Shown here: positions 6,896 to 9,997 of the stretch, one piece after another
How positions within the stretch are numbered: the stretch's first letter is position 1
Layout of the letters: each line of letters begins with the position of its first letter
Assembly (NCBI GenBank): GCA_937959175.1
Contig: CALGAS010000550.1
Location: 1-9,997, forward strand
Direction of reading: 5' to 3'
Length of the DNA: 9,997 nucleotides
Source: an uncultured bacterium
GTDB taxonomy: Bacteria; Planctomycetota; Planctomycetia; Pirellulales; UBA1268
Made by a program: the position numbers and the translations under genes
Notes under the pieces: model-generated
Databases searched by the model: none
What the model was told of the DNA's origin: nothing
The model's input: only the letters and a program-made list of their open reading frames with translations

Positions 6896-7861
6896 CTACG
6901 GCTGGTCGGATTCCGCCTCGAGCCGCTGCCGAGCGTCTTCGAGCAGTTCGCGGATCTGCGTGGTCTTGATGCCCGCGAGCAGGCCGTCGATCAGCTCGGC
7001 GGCATCCTCCCGGCGGCCCGCCTCGAGCAGGAAGGCCATCTCGATCAGACCGGCGACCGCCTCCTGCTGCTGGTTGAGATCCATGCCCCGCGTGGCGGCC
7101 TGGGCGGCATATTCCTCCGCGTCCCGCACGATTCGCTGCCGGGCGCCATTCAGGGCCCGCTTGAGGTTTTCCGACTCGATCTCGGCGAGCAGGTCGTCGA
7201 GCATGGCCAGAGCCTCGTCGTAATCGTTCGTGCGGATCTTCTGGTTGATCATCCGAAACCGCTGCTGAGCGAGTTGCTCTTCGGCCTCCTCCCGGGCCTT
7301 CTCCCGGGCATAGGCCTCGCGATCCCATTCGCCGGCCAGGATCTGGGCGATCGGCTGGTCGATCCGCATCGGATGGCCGATCCACTCGATCTCGCCGGTC
7401 CTGCCCACGACGAAGGCCGTCGGGATGCCGCCTTGGCCAGCCGCCCGCATGTACGCATCCGAGACCGAGTCGTCCGGGTCGGTCGTGAGCCAGTAGCCAC
7501 GGGTGATCTCGTCGAAGGTCGTGCCATCTTTTTCCCGCTCCAGAAACTCCTCGATCGTGGGCACGTCTTCCGTGCTGACCCCGATGACCACGAGGTCGTC
7601 CTCATGCTGAGCCTGGAGTTCGGCGAGGTGGGGGACGCTGCCGATGCAGGGCCCGCACCAGGTTGCCCAGAACTCGATCACGTAGACCTTTTCGGGATCG
7701 AAGGCCGTGATTGGCTCCTTGTCATGGAACCAGTGTTCGATGTCGAGCTGAGGGGCCGGGGAGCCGATCGTGAGTTCTGCGGCAGCCAGGGGGCCGGCTG
7801 GCAGGCTGGCAGCAAGAACGACGAGCAGCAGGCCGCGAAGGCGAAGCGATGTGGCGGACAT
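6896..7861 (-). CDS. Secreted TlpA/thioredoxin-like protein with helical C-terminal extension
   Basis: This 321-residue protein is probably an extracytoplasmic thiol-disulfide oxidoreductase. An export signal occupies residues 1-28 (RLRGLLLVVLAASLPAG, cleavage likely after AAA). The TlpA/AhpC-like thioredoxin domain covers about 30-175, with the start motif IGSPAPQLD, YVIEFWATWCGPC holding the CXXC pair C69/C72, and the cis-proline loop GGIPTAFVVG (P147). Residues about 180-321 form a charged, Ala/Glu/Arg/Gln-rich helical extension, possibly TPR-like or coiled coil, which doubles the usual domain length and may serve partner binding. The frame is open upstream to 8263, but ATG 7861 was chosen because the signal peptide begins there and a weak GAGAG site lies 9 bases upstream. 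Residues before it are Pro/Arg/Gly-rich with no domain. No cytochrome-maturation gene is nearby, so its partner is unknown. Confidence 0.88.
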   Translation of the reverse strand: MSATSLRLRGLLLVVLAASLPAGPLAAAELTIGSPAPQLDIEHWFHDKEPITAFDPEKVYVIEFWATWCGPCIGSVPHLAELQAQHEDDLVVIGVSTEDVPTIEEFLEREKDGTTFDEITRGYWLTTDPDDSVSDAYMRAAGQGGIPTAFVVGRTGEIEWIGHPMRIDQPIAQILAGEWDREAYAREKAREEAEEQLAQQRFRMINQKIRTNDYDEALAMLDDLLAEIESENLKRALNGARQRIVRDAEEYAAQAATRGMDLNQQQEAVAGLIEMAFLLEAGRREDAAELIDGLLAGIKTTQIRELLEDARQRLEAESDQP

Positions 7862-7960
7862 GGGCGAAGACTCTCTCGGAGTGTGGAGACGATCGATGAG
7901 GGGTGTCGCCCCGGGGCTCCTGGCCAGTGGCCCCACCCCGGGTGGCATAGTCATACCAGA

Positions 7961-7974
7961 TCGGACTGGTCCGA
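7961..7974. promoter_or_regulatory. Operator-like palindrome upstream of the TlpA-like gene
   Basis: A 6-bp perfect inverted repeat with a 2-base centre (TCGGAC-TG-GTCCGA) lies 99 bases upstream of the TlpA-like start. Just downstream on the minus strand is TATGAC, a 4-of-6 match to a -10 box. It could be a repressor site or a small hairpin. One short palindrome in GC-rich DNA can arise by chance. Confidence 0.25.
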
Positions 7975-8034
7975 GCCCGCGGCGGCCGCCGGTGGGAAGG
8001 AAACGATTGGCAGGCGACGGGAAAATCGGCGGCC

Positions 8035-8142
8035 TCAGGAGCCAGGGGAATCGCCGTCCTCGTCCGCCAGGGCCATCCGCAGGAGGACGATCAGCCCTGC
8101 CACAATCGTGGCCACGACGGCAAACATGGTCCATTCGTTCAT
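8035..8142 (-). CDS. Possible 35-residue single-pass membrane microprotein
   Basis: A short frame encodes 35 residues: a brief polar start (MNEWT), one continuous hydrophobic helix (MFAVVATIVAGLIVLL, residues 6-21), then RMAL and an acidic tail (ADEDGDSPGS). This layout, one clean membrane helix with charged ends and a normal stop (TGA at 8037-8035), is what a real small membrane protein looks like. No gene on the other strand explains it. No clear Shine-Dalgarno site precedes the ATG at 8142. It sits between the TlpA-like gene (174 bases downstream on the same strand) and the divergent H1-tailed gene. Function is unknown and I recognise no family. It could still be a chance frame. Confidence 0.5.
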   Translation of the reverse strand: MNEWTMFAVVATIVAGLIVLLRMALADEDGDSPGS

Positions 8143-8287
8143 GGCGGCATTGTCTCGCAGGGCGGCCGGCCGGGAAAGCCTTCTGGCTGGGCCGTCTGAC
8201 CCGTCTGCGGTATTCTGCCGCCAGCGACTTCGGCGGAGTGCCTTCTCGGCCGGGTCTTCCCACTGCCCCACTCCCCGAGAGACCTTC

Positions 8288-8899
8288 ATGCCCGCCACCG
8301 ATCTGCTTTCCGAAACCAAGGCCTGCGACCTGCTGACGCGTCTCTTTCGCGGCCGCGGGTACACAATCGCGCGGAACATTCCCTTCCGCGAATATGGCGT
8401 CTCATTCCACATCGATGGCTGGGACGCCAAGGCCCGCATCGGCTTTGAGTTTCTCAGCAGCGAGGACGACGATCACGACGACCTCTCGCTGGAGGAATAC
8501 AAGACCTTGATGGCGGCCCAGCAGCGGGGCGAACTCGCCCTCTTCATCATCGACGAGGTCGAGCCGCTCTCGGCGGCCGATCTCGAGTACACCGTCAATG
8601 AGTTTCTCGACGAGGTGGAAGCCGGCCGGACGGCCCGCCGGGGCGGAAAGAAGGCCCCTGGCACGAAGAAGAAGGCGAAGAAGGCGACGGCGAAGAAGTC
8701 TGCCGTGAAGAAGAAGTCCGCCGTGAAGAAGATTCGCCAGCCGGCCGGGAAGCGGGCGACCAAAAAGGCTGCCAAGAAAGCCGGCAAGCGGGGAGCGAAG
8801 AAAGCGGCCCGAACGGCCGCCAAGAAGGTTGGCAAGAAAGCTGGAAAGCGACCCGTGAAGAAAGCCGGCCGCAAGCCGGCCGCGCGGAAGCCGCGTTGA
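8288..8899 (+). CDS. Two-part protein: unrecognised acidic N-terminal domain plus histone-H1-like Lys/Ala-rich tail
   Basis: This 203-residue protein has two contrasting halves. Residues 1-113 look like a compact alpha/beta domain that is strongly acidic (25 Asp/Glu against 10 Lys/Arg), with segments such as GYTIARNIPF, IDGWDAKARIGFEFLSSED and ELALFIIDEVEPL. I do not recognise the family. Residues 114-203 are a disordered basic tail with 31 Lys, 11 Arg and 21 Ala in 90 residues and no acidic residue, built from KKA, AKK and SAVKK repeats like eukaryotic histone H1 and bacterial HctB-type tails. Such tails bind DNA non-specifically, so a nucleoid-associated role is likely, with the N-terminal domain adding an unknown activity. 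ATG 8288 has GAGAGA 5 bases upstream. The frame is open far upstream, but that part is a shadow of the TlpA-like gene on the other strand. The tail's A-rich codons (AAG, AAA) differ from its neighbours because of the Lys content. Confidence 0.82.
   Translation: MPATDLLSETKACDLLTRLFRGRGYTIARNIPFREYGVSFHIDGWDAKARIGFEFLSSEDDDHDDLSLEEYKTLMAAQQRGELALFIIDEVEPLSAADLEYTVNEFLDEVEAGRTARRGGKKAPGTKKKAKKATAKKSAVKKKSAVKKIRQPAGKRATKKAAKKAGKRGAKKAARTAAKKVGKKAGKRPVKKAGRKPAARKPR
8640..8890 (+). repeat. Degenerate Lys/Ala codon repeats in the H1-like tail
   Basis: The DNA for the basic tail is made of imperfect AAG-AAG-GC units. It includes two near-identical copies coding KKSAV (8694-8729 region) and two exact copies of GCCGGCCGC at 8864-8872 and 8875-8883. 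These probably reflect repeat expansion within the coding sequence, not a mobile or structural element. The second pair can also fold as a 6-bp stem with a 5-base loop at the gene's 3' end. Confidence 0.6.
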
Positions 8900-9025
8900 C
8901 GCAGGTGTCCGGCCGGGTTGGCATGATCTCCCAGCGGGCAGCGCCGCCGATTGCTTGCCTGGCGGGCTGGAGCGGCGGAGCATGCCGCCAGGCCCCATCT
9001 TCGGGGGCTCGTTCCGGCCCCGCCC

Positions 9026-9030
9026 AGGAG
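9026..9030 (+). promoter_or_regulatory. Ribosome binding site deciding the start at 9038
   Basis: AGGAG lies 7 bases before ATG 9038. The same frame is open further upstream (ATG 8951), but that stretch lacks a binding site and reads as non-coding, so this site fixes the start. Confidence 0.75.
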
Positions 9031-9037
9031 TTTTCCG

Positions 9038-9511
9038 ATGACCGTCCCATCATCAAGCAACAACGGTTCCCGAGGCTCGGAATCGCAGGCAGCCGCGGCC
9101 GCCACGGTCAACGGGCAGGTCGCCGCCCTGCGGGATGCCGAGCATGCAACGTGGCTGGCGGCCCTCGAACTCTGGCGGGATGAGATCGATCGCTGGCAGC
9201 AGGAACACGCCTCGGCAGTCGCTCGCCTGCGGGCCCTGCAGGAGGCCGTCGAGGATCACGGCCGGTGCCTCGTTGAGCATCTCGAGTCGTTCCAGCGGGT
9301 GGCCGACGCCGTGGCGGATCATGAGCGACTGCTGGAGGCCCAGGTCGCCGGAACGGCCGGCGAGGCCGACGCGACGCTGGCTGATCGTCATCAGCGGTGT
9401 GCGTCGTTGTTTGGTCAGTTGCAGGACACCCAGGCGCGGATCGCCCGCCACCACAACACCTTCATGACCCGGATGCAGGCCCTTGAAAAAGCGGCCGGTG
9501 AGGCGATGTGA
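9038..9511 (+). CDS. Helical, coiled-coil-like protein of unknown function
   Basis: This 157-residue protein has no signal peptide and no membrane segment, so it is probably cytoplasmic. Residues 1-25 are a low-complexity Ser/Asn/Gly/Ala linker. From about residue 26 to 155 it is predicted to be almost entirely helical, with heptad-like spacing of Leu, Ala and Val and many charged residues (ALELWRDEIDRWQQEHASA, LRALQEAVEDHG, LVEHLESFQRVADAV, HERLLEAQVAG, LFGQLQDTQARI, MTRMQALEKAA). It is rich in His (eight) and has two Cys (77, 121), but no metal motif is evident. An antiparallel helical bundle or dimeric coiled coil is the best guess. I do not recognise a named family. The start is fixed by AGGAG 7 bases upstream. 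It follows the H1-tailed gene by 138 bases on the same strand, and converges on the zinc-ribbon gene. Confidence 0.78.
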   Translation: MTVPSSSNNGSRGSESQAAAAATVNGQVAALRDAEHATWLAALELWRDEIDRWQQEHASAVARLRALQEAVEDHGRCLVEHLESFQRVADAVADHERLLEAQVAGTAGEADATLADRHQRCASLFGQLQDTQARIARHHNTFMTRMQALEKAAGEAM

Positions 9512-9519
9512 TTCGCCTT

Positions 9520-9551
9520 GGGGCGGCGAACGGCGTGTCCGGAGCCGCCCC
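9520..9551. terminator. GC-rich hairpin between convergent genes
   Basis: A perfect 8-bp outer stem (GGGGCGGC / GCCGCCCC) is continued inward by a 3-bp CGG/CCG stem across a small internal loop. It starts 9 bases after the stop of the helical-protein gene and fills most of the 54-base gap before the zinc-ribbon gene's stop. It is a plausible shared terminator without a T-run. Confidence 0.55.
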
Positions 9552-9565
9552 GCGGCGGCCGTGGC

Positions 9566-9838
9566 TCAGCCGAGTCCGCCGAACACCCACCAGAGGGCGA
9601 GTGCCAGGCAGACCAGCGCCGTGATCAGAATCCAGGCCGGCCGCGCGGCCACGCCGGTTCCGCCGGGGGTGATGTACTGGCCGCAGGATGGGCAACGGGG
9701 CGAGTCTTCAAAGACCGGCTCGCCGCAGACCGGGCAGGGGAGGGTGTCGCTTGAGTCCTCGTCCTCATCATCCGCCCACGGCGGATCCGACGGGTCGTCG
9801 GGATCATCCCAGTCGTCGAACTCGTCGTCGCTCGGCAT
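9566..9838 (-). CDS. Small zinc-ribbon protein with acidic N-terminus and C-terminal membrane helix
   Basis: This 90-residue protein has three parts. Residues 1-31 are very acidic (17 Asp/Glu), mostly runs of Asp. Residues 35-52 hold a zinc ribbon with two CPxC knuckles: C35-PV-C38-G and C49-PS-C52-G, 10 residues apart. Residues about 69-86 are a single membrane helix (WILITALVCLALALWWVF) that ends almost at the C-terminus, so it is likely a tail-anchored protein with the zinc ribbon in the cytoplasm. Similar small acidic zinc-ribbon membrane proteins are frequent in planctomycete genomes; none has a role I can name. The frame is open to 9988, but ATG 9838 was chosen because it has GAGAG 7 bases upstream and the residues before it have no pattern and overlap another likely gene end. 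It may be co-transcribed with the partial gene 49 bases upstream. Confidence 0.8.
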   Translation of the reverse strand: MPSDDEFDDWDDPDDPSDPPWADDEDEDSSDTLPCPVCGEPVFEDSPRCPSCGQYITPGGTGVAARPAWILITALVCLALALWWVFGGLG

Positions 9839-9887
9839 GGACGTGCTCTCGAGACGGACCCTTGAACCGTGACCATCGCGGCCCGGG

Positions 9888-9995
9888 TCAGGCTCGCCCG
9901 GAAGCATAGCGGCCCTCCTCGGGCATGTCGCGATCGGTCGGCACGGGGGCTCGGTCGGCCACATGGGCGAGGTGTCCGATGGCCCCAATGGCCGC
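9888..9995 (-). CDS. C-terminal end of an unidentified gene running off the right edge
   Basis: On the minus strand a frame is open from the window edge to a TGA at 9890-9888, giving 35 residues. They read as natural protein (GAIGHLAHVADRAPVP, then a polar end TDRDMPEEGRYASGRA), with GC-rich third codon positions (27 of 35). This contrasts with the other two minus frames here, which are Pro/Arg-rich shadows. The start and the identity lie outside the window, so no function can be given. It ends 49 bases before the zinc-ribbon start, suggesting a common transcript. Confidence 0.45.
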   Translation of the reverse strand, partial: AAIGAIGHLAHVADRAPVPTDRDMPEEGRYASGRA

Positions 9996-9997
9996 GG

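Noticed and set aside
7862..8263. Upstream extension of the TlpA-like protein by 134 residues
   Set aside because: The extension is Arg/Pro/Gly-rich and would bury the signal peptide that begins at 7861; it also overlaps the likely microprotein and the spacer.
7274..8287. Upstream extension of the H1-tailed protein
   Set aside because: This stretch lies antisense to the TlpA-like gene and shows no domain. ATG 8288 has a purine-rich site 5 bases upstream and begins the coherent domain.
8640..8890. Lys-codon repeat block considered as a CRISPR array or tandem satellite
   Set aside because: The units are short, irregular and in frame, with no spacers; they are explained by the H1-like tail.
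8951..9037. Upstream ATG for the helical protein
   Set aside because: There is no ribosome binding site for it, whereas ATG 9038 has AGGAG at ideal spacing. The added residues look like non-coding sequence.
1..9997. Search for mobile elements, defence systems, tRNA or rRNA genes
   Set aside because: No transposase, integrase, toxin-antitoxin pair, restriction or CRISPR gene, terminal inverted repeats or RNA gene could be recognised in either strand.

Overview
The window reads as chromosomal DNA from a planctomycete, most likely of the Pirellulaceae type and possibly marine. This is inferred from several signs together. The DNA is GC-rich, by eye about two thirds. There is a secreted PQQ-propeller protein with a WPRFLGP motif. 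Small zinc-cysteine proteins are scattered between larger genes. A laminarinase-type GH16 lipoprotein sits next to a sugar porter, and there is a protein with a histone-H1-like lysine/alanine tail. No rRNA, tRNA, insertion sequence, phage gene or CRISPR array was seen.

Layout. Bases 2-769 (+) hold the C-terminal part of a membrane-anchored protein of the glutamine-amidotransferase-like/VWA type. After 80 bases comes a secreted PQQ-like beta-propeller protein (850-2355, +). It converges on a minus-strand group that reads, in transcription order, sugar porter (5552-3999), GH16 beta-glucanase lipoprotein (3959-2727), and CPXCG-type cysteine-rich small protein (2622-2395). The porter and GH16 are only 39 bases apart and look like an operon for using an extracellular beta-glucan. 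A 323-base divergent spacer (5553-5875) separates the porter from a secreted endonuclease/exonuclease/phosphatase-family protein (5876-6862, +). That gene converges on a secreted TlpA/thioredoxin-like protein with a helical C-terminal extension (7861-6896, -). A 35-residue single-pass membrane microprotein may lie upstream of it (8142-8035, -). On the plus strand follow a two-part protein with an acidic N-terminal domain and an H1-like tail (8288-8899) and a helical, coiled-coil-like protein with a strong ribosome binding site (9038-9511). The latter converges on a zinc-ribbon membrane protein (9838-9566, -), which sits 49 bases downstream of the C-terminal end of another minus-strand gene running off the right edge (9995-9888).

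Functional reading. Most identifiable products are exported or membrane bound. The clearest functional unit is the porter plus GH16 pair. The other genes look like independent short units. All three convergent junctions carry a GC-rich hairpin with an 8-bp stem, plausibly shared terminators. I found no convincing new defence, mobile or biosynthetic system. The most unusual items are the H1-tailed protein with an unrecognised N-terminal domain, the 35-residue membrane protein, and the 60-residue extracytoplasmic insert in the sugar porter.
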